Shown here: piece after piece, positions 1 to 5,069 of the stretch | Numbering within the stretch: the stretch's first letter is position 1 | Layout: each line of letters opens with the position of its first letter | Origin: Clostridiales bacterium UBA4959 | GTDB lineage: Bacteria > Bacillota > Clostridia > Oscillospirales > CAG-272 | Direction: 5' to 3' | Length of the DNA: 5,961 nt | Assembly: GCA_002397345.1 (NCBI GenBank) | Contig: DHAH01000122.1 | Coordinates: 1 to 5,961 of the forward strand | Program-made: the position numbers and the translations under genes | The notes under the pieces: generated by a model | What the model saw: only the letters and a program-made list of their open reading frames with translations | Database searches by the model: none | What the model was told of the DNA's origin: nothing

Positions 1-15
1 GTTCCCCGTACCCTT

Positions 16-726
16 TTATTTTTCTTTTTCCGCAGCGCCTGTTTTATCGTGCTGCGCGGCAAGGATCTTATCATTTATATATATACCCGCCAGCCCTACC
101 ACCGCCGTTATCGCGAACACAATTATCGCAACCCCGAACCTGCCTTCTCCGGCGGCCTTGCCTACATATGTAGAGCTTATTATCGAGGGTATGCGCGCCA
201 CGCCCGAGATGATGATAAAACGCCACAGTCCGATCCTTGTCACAGGCGCGAAAAACGTAAGCGCGTCTTTCGGCGTGCCGGGAATGAGATAAAGCAGGAA
301 GAACATGGCGTCGCGTTTTATGGGATCGCGCAGGAACGCGTACTTTTTTTTGTTTTCGAGGCTTATTTTATTAATAAACTTTCTGCCGAAAAACTTCGTA
401 CCCATGAAAATCAATATTGTACCGACGGCGACGCCCGCCAGGCACAATATCAGGCCGCCTACCGCGCCGTACAGATAGCCCATGAACATCTCCACCGGCT
501 CGCCCGGCAGAAACGCGACGACCACCTGCAGCACCTGCAGCCCGAACATCACGGCGACGCCCGGCCAGCCGAGCGACTGCAGCTTGTCGCGCACCTCCTC
601 GCGGAAGAGCTTGTCCTTCCACATCTTCACTAATTTGGGGGTTAGGAGTACGGTAACGATAATAAATATTACGGTAATAACGATGACCGAAACGATTTTT
701 AATATTTTTTTGGTTTTATCAGACAT
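16..726 (-). CDS. TVP38/TMEM64 family (VTT/DedA-like) membrane protein
   Basis: This is a 236-residue integral membrane protein of the TVP38/TMEM64 (SNARE-associated, VTT domain) family. Residues about 8-33 form an N-terminal membrane helix. A short amphipathic stretch follows, then the VTT core with the re-entrant motif FLPGEPVEMFMGYLYG (72-87), helices at about 88-110, and a second re-entrant motif LIPGTPKDALTFFAPVTRIG (147-166) carrying the conserved Pro-Gly-Thr-Pro. Two helices (about 168-186 and 198-216) and a charged cytoplasmic tail close the protein. Relatives are linked to lipid scrambling or membrane homeostasis, but the role of bacterial members is mostly unknown. The ATG overlaps the mntP stop as TAATG and has no good Shine-Dalgarno of its own (GGGA lies too far upstream), which suggests translational coupling within an operon. 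Length and both motifs fit a full gene. The family call is firm and the function is open. Confidence 0.9.
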   Translation of the reverse strand: MSDKTKKILKIVSVIVITVIFIIVTVLLTPKLVKMWKDKLFREEVRDKLQSLGWPGVAVMFGLQVLQVVVAFLPGEPVEMFMGYLYGAVGGLILCLAGVAVGTILIFMGTKFFGRKFINKISLENKKKYAFLRDPIKRDAMFFLLYLIPGTPKDALTFFAPVTRIGLWRFIIISGVARIPSIISSTYVGKAAGEGRFGVAIIVFAITAVVGLAGIYINDKILAAQHDKTGAAEKEK

Positions 727-1289
727 TAATTTTTCAATAGTCCCTGAATTAATATTTTAAGCCCGATCAATATCAGCACTACGCCGCCTGCCGCCGACGA
801 AATGTTTTTCAGCTTCGCCGGGCATTTCGTACCCAGCCAAACCGCCGACGCCGACGCGGCAAAGGTTATAATGCCTATCACAGCCGCTGCGAAAACGATA
901 TTTACATGTATAAACGCAAACGTTACGCCGACCGCCGCGGCGTCGATGCTTGTCGCAAGCGCGAGCGGGAGCATAGTTTTCACGTCCAGCTTCGCGGCTG
1001 AGCATTCGCAGTCCCCGTTCTGGAACGATTCGCGGAGCATGTTAATCCCGATGATAAGCAATAACGCGAACGAGATCCAGTGACTGTACCTTGTAAAATA
1101 CCCGGCGAATGCCGAGCCCGCAAAATAGCCTGTCACCGGCATCAGCGCCTGGAATCCGCCGAAATACAGACCTATCACCGCCGCGTAGCCGAAGCTCCAC
1201 TTCCCCTTCGCCATACCCTTGCAAAACGCGACGGCAAACGCGTCGGCGGCAAGACCCATGGCGATTAAAACAATTTCAAACAAGCCCAA
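726..1289 (-). CDS. mntP: Manganese efflux pump MntP
   Basis: This is a putative Mn2+ exporter of the inner membrane, MntP family, which lowers toxic cytoplasmic manganese. Six hydrophobic segments are visible. The two family signatures are GLAADAFAVAFCKG near the N-terminus and ATSIDAAAVGV in the fourth segment, forming the duplicated LysE-like halves; the aspartates in them correspond to the metal-coordinating acids of E. coli MntP (residues 16 and 116 from the start chosen here). I chose the TTG at 1287-1289 because AGGTG (1296-1300) sits 6 nt upstream and the protein then begins MGLFEI, as relatives do. A GTG at 1296-1298 gives three more residues but lies inside that ribosome binding site. 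At about 187 residues the length is normal. It is the first gene of an operon with the VTT membrane protein. The leader from the promoter is only about 30 nt, so there is no room for the yybP-ykoY manganese riboswitch often found before mntP. Confidence 0.93.
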   Translation of the reverse strand: MGLFEIVLIAMGLAADAFAVAFCKGMAKGKWSFGYAAVIGLYFGGFQALMPVTGYFAGSAFAGYFTRYSHWISFALLLIIGINMLRESFQNGDCECSAAKLDVKTMLPLALATSIDAAAVGVTFAFIHVNIVFAAAVIGIITFAASASAVWLGTKCPAKLKNISSAAGGVVLILIGLKILIQGLLKN

Positions 1290-1295
1290 AACGCA

Positions 1296-1300
1296 CACCT
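1296..1300 (-). promoter_or_regulatory. Ribosome binding site deciding the mntP start
   Basis: On the minus strand AGGTG lies 6 nt before the TTG at 1289-1287. The only competing start, GTG at 1298-1296, is part of this motif and has no Shine-Dalgarno of its own upstream. Confidence 0.6.
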
Positions 1301-1325
1301 GTAAAGCGATATAATAATACCCTTT

Positions 1326-1354
1326 ATTTTATCATGGAAATACCGAAGTGTCAA
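1326..1354 (-). promoter_or_regulatory. Sigma-A/sigma-70 promoter of the mntP operon
   Basis: On the minus strand a perfect -35 box TTGACA (1354-1349) is separated by exactly 17 nt from TAAAAT (1331-1326). Initiation would fall near 1319-1320, giving a leader of about 30 nt before the TTG start of mntP. The upstream side is AT-rich, as for an UP element. No operator palindrome stands out, so MntR control cannot be argued from the sequence. Confidence 0.85.
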
Positions 1355-1420
1355 TATAGCGTAAAATTTGTAAATATTAATTCAATTTTTAGACAATATT
1401 TTCATTTAATTGCTTGCGAG

Positions 1421-1451
1421 AAATATAAAAAACAGGAGGAGTTATCCTCCT
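1421..1451 (-). terminator. Rho-independent terminator of the fic module
   Basis: Read on the minus strand, AGGAGGA, loop TAAC and TCCTCCT form a perfect 7-bp stem (1451-1445 with 1440-1434), followed after one base by TTTTTTATATTT. It lies just after the fic stop and insulates the mntP promoter, which begins about 70 bp further on in the same direction. Confidence 0.8.
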
Positions 1452-1464
1452 CTATTATTACAAA

Positions 1465-2061
1465 TTATTTATTTTTTGTTATTCCTTCGCTTAAAACACG
1501 CCGCAGCAAGTCTGTTACGCCGTTTGCCGCTTGGATAGTGGCAATCATAAGAAGATCGGTGTCCATAGCCGACCAATCGATATTATAACCGACATAGCGG
1601 ATAAGTTGAGTTAAAAATGTACGTTGTGTGCGACCGTTGCCTTCTCTAAAGGGATGAAGAAAGTTAGTATTATTGTAAAAATCAGTTATTTCGTCAACAA
1701 ATTCGTCGTGTTGCAGGTCATGAAAAAATTTTTGTTCTTTTAAACGTTTAAAAATCAAAGCGGCATGCTCTTCGATTTTTTGCGCAGGGCAAAAACGTGT
1801 ACCTTTTTTGCTAATGTTGACTGTGCGTATTTGACCAGCCCAATTATATAAATCAGAAAATAAATAAAAGTGGATAGTTTTATAGTGACAAAAATTAAAA
1901 GTATCCATCCGCGACTGTGAAAGCCATTCGGTATTACGGGCTGAGGTAATAGCGGTTTCGGCTTCGTTTAATTTATTTTCGTCACGGATGTTAAATTTAT
2001 TTATTAAAATAGAAGTTCCGGGATAACAGTTATCAGAAATAGGGTCAAGGTTATATCCCAT
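1465..2061 (-). CDS. Fic-domain AMP-transferase toxin (VbhT/FicT-like)
   Basis: This is a 198-residue single-domain Fic protein. Such enzymes usually transfer AMP from ATP to a hydroxyl of a target protein; class I toxins of this type (VbhT, FicT) are known to modify DNA gyrase and topoisomerase IV, but the target here is unknown. The complete catalytic motif HPFREGNGRTQR (136-147) follows HxFx[D/E]GNGRxxR, with catalytic His136, metal-binding Glu140 and phosphate-binding Arg144 and Arg147. The expected N-terminal YPGT segment (13-16), the LYNWAGQIRT block (71-80) and the flap region before the motif are all present, so the enzyme looks intact. The start overlaps the antitoxin gene by 11 nt and has a weak GTGAGA upstream, so translation is probably coupled. 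No internal inhibitory S/TxxxE[G/N] helix is evident; inhibition should come from the upstream gene. The gene is clearly more AT-rich than its neighbours, which suggests horizontal acquisition. Confidence 0.93.
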   Translation of the reverse strand: MGYNLDPISDNCYPGTSILINKFNIRDENKLNEAETAITSARNTEWLSQSRMDTFNFCHYKTIHFYLFSDLYNWAGQIRTVNISKKGTRFCPAQKIEEHAALIFKRLKEQKFFHDLQHDEFVDEITDFYNNTNFLHPFREGNGRTQRTFLTQLIRYVGYNIDWSAMDTDLLMIATIQAANGVTDLLRRVLSEGITKNK

Positions 2062-2233
2062 CTTGTCTCACTTTCAATGGACGTATTAATATCTCTTTAA
2101 CAAGTTCTTCAACGGTGATTTCTCCGTCAAGCAAACGAATGCAGTCCTGTTCTGTCTGTTTTGTCACTTCATAACCCTCCATGCGGGCGGAGGCAAGAGA
2201 ATTTTGCAATTCTTTATATTCTTTTTCGTTCAT
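2051..2233 (-). CDS. VbhA-type antitoxin of the Fic toxin
   Basis: This small protein of 60 residues from the chosen start is the likely class I antitoxin of the downstream Fic enzyme. It carries the inhibitory signature SARMEG, matching [S/T]xxxE[G/N]; in this class the glutamate reaches into the Fic active site and blocks productive ATP binding. The following stretch, EQDCIRLLDGEITVEELV, resembles the C-terminal part of VbhA domains. The ATG at 2231-2233 is preferred because GGAG lies 9 nt upstream on the minus strand. Another ATG at 2252-2254 would add seven residues (MNPECFL) but has no Shine-Dalgarno. The gene comes first in the module and overlaps fic by 11 nt, the usual antitoxin-toxin order that keeps antitoxin in excess. 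Confidence 0.88.
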   Translation of the reverse strand: MNEKEYKELQNSLASARMEGYEVTKQTEQDCIRLLDGEITVEELVKEILIRPLKVRQDGI

Positions 2234-2242
2234 TAAAAAACA

Positions 2243-2246
2243 CTCC
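2243..2246 (-). promoter_or_regulatory. Ribosome binding site deciding the VbhA-like start
   Basis: GGAG on the minus strand stands 9 nt before the ATG at 2233-2231. The upstream ATG at 2254-2252 is preceded only by AT-rich sequence without a Shine-Dalgarno match. Confidence 0.5.
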
Positions 2247-2281
2247 GGATTCATTTTAACAGTTCATCGTATTTATTGTTG

Positions 2282-2310
2282 ATTATATCATCAATAAATA
2301 TTTCTCGCAA
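2282..2310 (-). promoter_or_regulatory. Promoter of the antitoxin-fic module
   Basis: On the minus strand TTGCGA (2310-2305) and a perfect TATAAT (2287-2282) are 17 nt apart. The -35 box lies in the 14-bp inverted repeat, and a 10-bp palindrome AAGATATCTT (2309-2318) overlaps its upstream edge, a plausible operator for TA autoregulation (inference). Confidence 0.75.
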
Positions 2311-2349
2311 GATATCTTTATAAAAATTTGTAAACTTTCTTTAACCGCA

Positions 2350-2378
2350 TTGACCGCCCTTTATTAATATGGTATCAT
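2350..2378 (+). promoter_or_regulatory. Promoter of the ABC exporter operon
   Basis: TTGACC (2350-2355), a 17-nt spacer and TATCAT (2373-2378) match a vegetative promoter. Transcription would begin near 2385, about 45 nt before the ATPase TTG start. It is divergent from the fic promoter, with only 39 bp between the two -35 boxes. Confidence 0.75.
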
Positions 2379-2414
2379 TTATTTTCGCACATTCTGCAAT
2401 TTGTTAAATAATGT

Positions 2415-2421
2415 GAGGTGA
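2415..2421 (+). promoter_or_regulatory. Ribosome binding site deciding the ATPase start
   Basis: GAGGTGA is followed after 8 nt by TTG at 2430. The alternative in-frame GTG (2418-2420) is part of the motif itself and so is an unlikely start. Confidence 0.65.
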
Positions 2422-2429
2422 GTCGCAAA

Positions 2430-3230
2430 TTGATTGAACTTTCGCACATCGATAAGACCTTTCGGGTCGCGCGGCGCAACGCGGGGCTGGGCGAGGCGGT
2501 GCGCGCGCTGTTCAGACGCGAATATACCGCCGTCAAAGCGCTCGACGACGTGTCGTTTAAGATCGGCGACGGTGAAATCGTCGGCTATATCGGGCCGAAC
2601 GGCGCGGGCAAGAGCAGCACCATCAAGATTATGAGCGGCATCCTCACGCCCGACGGCGGAAGCTGCGTAATCGACGGGCTGACGCCGTGGAAGCAGCGCC
2701 GCGAGCACGTGAAGAACATCGGAGTCGTGTTCGGGCACCGCTCGCAGTTATGGTGGGACGTGCCGGTGGCGGATTCCTTCGAGCTGATCCGCGACATCTA
2801 TCGCGTGCCGCAGGCGGAATACACGCGTAATCTGGACGAGCTGCGCGAGCTGCTCGGGCTGGGCGAGATTATCCGCACGCCCGCGCGGCAACTGTCGCTG
2901 GGTCAGCGCATGCGCTGCGAGCTGGCGGCGAGCCTATTGCACTCGCCGAAGCTGCTGTTTCTCGACGAGCCGACCATAGGGCTGGACGCGGTGTCAAAAC
3001 TCGCGGTGCGCGATTTTATCAAGCGCATCAACCGCGAGCGCGGCACAACCGTGATCCTCACTACGCACGATATGCAGGACATCGAGGCATTGGCGGAGCG
3101 CGTACTGCTTATTGGACGCGGCCGCATCCTGTTCGACGGCACGTTTAACGTTTTGCTCTCGGAAGCGCCCGGCGCCAACGGAGCGGAGCAGGCGCTCGCC
3201 CAAATTTATCGCAAGTATAACATTACATAA
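2430..3230 (+). CDS. ABC-2 exporter ATP-binding protein (COG4586-like)
   Basis: This is the cytoplasmic ATPase of an ABC-2 type exporter. Counting from the GTG at 2418, it shows Walker A GPNGAGKSS (59-67), a Q-loop in VVFGHRSQLWWDVP (Gln110), signature LSLGQ (159-163), Walker B LLFLDEP (179-185) and H-loop His217 in TTHD, so the catalytic set is complete. The block FGHRSQLWWDVPVADSFEL is typical of COG4586 ATPases, which pair with two permeases exactly as here. From the preferred TTG start the protein begins MIELSHIDKTF, the usual ABC N-terminus. Family members I recall are about 320 residues, with an accessory C-terminal domain; here only about 30 residues follow DGTF before the typical ending EQALAQIYRKYN, so that domain seems shortened. 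The substrate is unknown. Some relatives export drugs or quaternary amines such as viologens (from memory), but nothing here fixes that. Confidence 0.93.
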   Translation: MIELSHIDKTFRVARRNAGLGEAVRALFRREYTAVKALDDVSFKIGDGEIVGYIGPNGAGKSSTIKIMSGILTPDGGSCVIDGLTPWKQRREHVKNIGVVFGHRSQLWWDVPVADSFELIRDIYRVPQAEYTRNLDELRELLGLGEIIRTPARQLSLGQRMRCELAASLLHSPKLLFLDEPTIGLDAVSKLAVRDFIKRINRERGTTVILTTHDMQDIEALAERVLLIGRGRILFDGTFNVLLSEAPGANGAEQALAQIYRKYNIT

Positions 3231-3232
3231 AG

Positions 3233-3301
3233 CGGAGAACGGGGGTACGGGGTACGGGGGTACGCGCTTTCTGAAGAAAGCGCGTATCTTTTTTATATGA
3301 T
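3233..3301. mobile_element. Small repeat insert with flanking 11-bp direct repeats
   Basis: Between ATPase and permease lies GGGGGTACGGGGTACGGGGG (3241-3260), made of GTACGGGG units, followed by a perfect hairpin and a T tract. ATTACATAAAG occurs on both sides, at 3222-3232 and 3302-3312, as a target duplication would. The same GGGTACGGGG motif appears in reverse complement at 4-13. No transposase is encoded, so this would be a non-autonomous repeat. The duplication is seen in the sequence; mobility is inferred. Confidence 0.5.
3261..3293 (+). terminator. Intrinsic terminator inside the ABC operon
   Basis: TACGCGCTTTC (3261-3271), loop TGAA and GAAAGCGCGTA (3276-3286) make a perfect 11-bp stem followed by TCTTTTTTAT. 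It has the form of a strong rho-independent terminator, yet it lies before both permease genes of the operon. It may reduce rather than abolish downstream transcription. Confidence 0.75.
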
Positions 3302-4133
3302 ATTACATAAAGAAAAAAGCCCGCCGGCGGCGCGCAAATACTTGTCGCTGTTCCGCATCCGTTTCATTAACGGAATGCAGTATCGGCTGGCGGCATACGC
3401 GGGCGTAGCGACGCAGTTCGCGTGGGGGTTCATGCTCATACTGCAATACGCCGCGTTTTATAAAACAAACAGCGTCGGCTTCCCCATGAGCCTCGCGCAG
3501 CTTTCGACCTACACATGGCTGCAGCAGGCGTTTTTGGCGCTGTTCATGACATGGTTTTTCGAAAATGAGATTTTCGCCGCGATTACGGGCGGCAACATCG
3601 CGTATGAGCTGGTGCGTCCGGTCGACCTTTACACGACATGGTTCACGAAAAACATCGCGATCCGCTGCTCGAAGGCGGTGCTGCGCTGCCTGCCCATATT
3701 GGTTGTAGCGGTGTTTCTGCCCGCCCCGTATGGTCTGACGCCGCCGGTAAGCCTGTTTGCCTTCGTCATGTTCGTCCTCACTATGGCGCTGGGACTTGCC
3801 ACCGTCGTCGCGTTCTCCATGCTCGTCTATATTTCGGCGTTTCACACCACAAACGCGGGCGGCGTGCGTATTATCGCCGCAACGCTGGCGGATTTTTTGT
3901 CGGGCGCGCTGATTCCGCTGCCCTTTTTCCCCGACTGGCTGCGGAAAATCATCGAATACACGCCCTTCGCGTCGATGCAGAACCTGCCGCTGCGCATTTA
4001 CTGCGGCAACATCGCGGGCGTCGAGCTGTGGCGCGCGGCAGCGCTGCAAATCGTGTGGCTCGCCGCGCTTATTGTTGGCGGTTGGCTGTGGATGCGCGCG
4101 TCGCTGCGGCGCGTAGTCGTGCAGGGAGGTTGA
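3297..4133 (+). CDS. ABC-2 exporter permease, first subunit (COG4587-like)
   Basis: This 278-residue polytopic protein is the first permease of the exporter. Hydrophobic segments lie at roughly 33-55, 70-92, 125-142, 152-181, 190-210 and 247-267, giving the six-helix ABC-2 topology. Family landmarks are KYLSLFRIRFINGMQYR (14-30), GGNIAYELVRPVDLY (98-112) and ALIPLPFFPDWLRKIIEYTP (204-223), all typical of COG4587/DUF990-type permeases. It would pair with the second permease as a heterodimer. The ATG at 3297 is the only good ATG before the conserved start region, but it has no Shine-Dalgarno and directly follows the T tract of the terminator. Relatives begin close to KYL, so the first dozen residues (MILHKEKSPPAA) are probably extra. 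A TTG at 3342 is a possible alternative, also without a ribosome binding site. The gene is in the same frame as the ATPase, separated by a single TAA and 22 sense codons. Confidence 0.9.
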   Translation: MILHKEKSPPAARKYLSLFRIRFINGMQYRLAAYAGVATQFAWGFMLILQYAAFYKTNSVGFPMSLAQLSTYTWLQQAFLALFMTWFFENEIFAAITGGNIAYELVRPVDLYTTWFTKNIAIRCSKAVLRCLPILVVAVFLPAPYGLTPPVSLFAFVMFVLTMALGLATVVAFSMLVYISAFHTTNAGGVRIIAATLADFLSGALIPLPFFPDWLRKIIEYTPFASMQNLPLRIYCGNIAGVELWRAAALQIVWLAALIVGGWLWMRASLRRVVVQGG

Positions 4134-4137
4134 AACC

Positions 4138-4914
4138 TTGAGATTATATCTTCGTTATTTCTCCATTCACGCGCGCAGCCTGATGCAGTATAAAACCTCG
4201 TTTTTCCTGACGGTTTTCGGGCAGTTTATAACGTCCTTCACAGGCTTTCTCGCGGTTTGGTTCATGATGGACCGCTATCACGAGGTGCAGGGCTTCGATT
4301 TCCGCGAGGTGTCGCTGTGCTTCGCGGTGATGCTGATGGCGTTCAGCCTTGCCGAATGCTTCGCGCGCGGGTTCGACACCTTCCCCTCGATGCTCGGCAA
4401 CGGCGAGTTCGACCGTATTATGACCCGCCCGCGCGGGCTGATATTTCAGGTGCTGGCGCAAAAGGTCGAGCTGTCACGGCTGGGCAGGCTGGCGCAGGCG
4501 ACGTTGATTTTCGTGTGGGCGATACCCGCGTCGGGCGTTGTCTGGACGCCGGACAAGATATTCACGCTGGTTATGATGATTTCGGGCGGTATAGTCGTGT
4601 TCAGCGGTTTGTTTATCGTTTACGCTTCGCTCTGCTTTTTCACGACCGACGGGCTGGAGTTCATGAACATCTTCACCGACGGAGGGCGCGAATTCGGGCG
4701 GTTTCCCTTCTCGATTTACGGCGATGGCATTCTGAGGTTTCTCACCTATGCCATTCCGCTGGCGCTGTTCCAGTATTATCCCCTGCTCTACCTGACCGGG
4801 CGGAGCGGCAGTTTACTGTATATGTTCACACCGGCGCTCGGCTGCCTGTTCATCGTACCGTGCTACCTCTTGTGGCGGCTGGGCCTGCGGCATTATAAAT
4901 CGACGGGTTCGTAA
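4138..4914 (+). CDS. ABC-2 exporter permease, second subunit (COG3694-like)
   Basis: This 258-residue membrane protein is the second permease of the exporter. Hydrophobic segments lie at about 22-44, 58-75, 118-135, 141-168, 200-215 and 228-246. Landmarks are SMLGNGEFDRIMTRPRG (84-100), the cytoplasmic loop typical of the COG3694 family, and FGRFPFSIYGDGILRFLTYA (186-205), followed by a P-x-x-x-x-Q-Y-Y-P block. The TTG start is preceded by AGGGAGGT (4123-4130) with a 7-nt gap, and begins only 4 nt after the first permease stop, so the two permeases are co-translated neighbours, as expected for stoichiometric partners. The protein ends in a basic tail and looks complete. No clear U-tract terminator follows; the repeats at 4954-5055 may serve that role. 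Confidence 0.9.
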   Translation: MRLYLRYFSIHARSLMQYKTSFFLTVFGQFITSFTGFLAVWFMMDRYHEVQGFDFREVSLCFAVMLMAFSLAECFARGFDTFPSMLGNGEFDRIMTRPRGLIFQVLAQKVELSRLGRLAQATLIFVWAIPASGVVWTPDKIFTLVMMISGGIVVFSGLFIVYASLCFFTTDGLEFMNIFTDGGREFGRFPFSIYGDGILRFLTYAIPLALFQYYPLLYLTGRSGSLLYMFTPALGCLFIVPCYLLWRLGLRHYKSTGS

Positions 4915-4953
4915 AAAAGGCGATGGTACATAAAAAATATTGACGAATTGTAT

Positions 4954-5069
4954 GGCGGGTCTCCGCCGCATCACCGTACAACCAACAACATGTAGGGCGG
5001 GGGTCTCTGCCGCATCACTGTATATAGTCACGGCGGGGGCAAGCCCCCGCCCTACGGTTATTTTGCGCA
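4954..5069. repeat. Cluster of palindromic GC-rich intergenic repeats
   Basis: Three related units lie between the convergent permease and antitoxin genes. Two are direct copies: GGCGGGTCTCCGCCGCATCA (from 4954) and GGCGGGGGTCTCTGCCGCAT (from 4996). The third is the palindrome GGCGGGGGC-AA-GCCCCCGCC (5032-5051) followed by CTACGGTTATTTTGCGCAG. In addition GTAGGGCGGGGG (4992-5003) and CCCCCGCCCTAC (5044-5055) form a perfect 12-bp inverted repeat, so two hairpins compete. It resembles REP/MITE-like elements of clostridial genomes and may act as a two-way terminator or mRNA 3'-end stabiliser (inference). Confidence 0.8.

Larger units (their letters stand above)
1413..2311. repeat. 14-bp perfect inverted repeat flanking the fic module
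   Basis: CTTGCGAGAAATAT at 1413-1426 is repeated as its exact reverse complement at 2298-2311. The left copy lies beyond the fic terminator; the right copy covers the -35 box of the fic promoter. The pair encloses the whole AT-rich antitoxin-toxin module. It could mark cassette ends or be two binding sites for one regulator. No transposase is present. Confidence 0.55.

Noticed and set aside
49..633. Plus-strand open frame opposite the VTT protein gene (194 codons)
   Set aside because: The product is a His/Arg/Gln-rich shadow without hydrophobic core; the minus strand encodes a recognisable membrane protein.
1299..1464. yybP-ykoY manganese riboswitch before mntP
   Set aside because: The promoter lies too close to the gene, and the expected folded leader is not present.
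1109..1588. Plus-strand open frame spanning the mntP start, promoter and fic end
   Set aside because: It crosses two well-supported minus-strand genes and their control signals and shows no domain.
1413..2311. Insertion sequence carrying the fic module
   Set aside because: The inverted repeats are suggestive, but there is no transposase and no clean target duplication next to them.
2255..2417. Small gene or RNA in the divergent intergenic region
   Set aside because: The sequence is explained by two promoters and a ribosome binding site; no convincing frame or stable RNA fold is seen.
3303..4049. Long open frame on the minus strand opposite the first permease (248 codons)
   Set aside because: Its translation is a low-complexity Arg/Gln/Asp/His-rich shadow of GC-rich codons; the plus-strand permease has clear family motifs and membrane helices.
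4257..4898. Long plus-strand open frame within the second permease (213 codons)
   Set aside because: It is in another frame of the permease gene, is Arg- and Ala-rich without a domain, and lacks a ribosome binding site.
4954..5055. CRISPR-like appearance of repeated units
   Set aside because: Only two or three units, in mixed orientation and with unequal spacing; no cas gene is near. They fit palindromic dispersed repeats.
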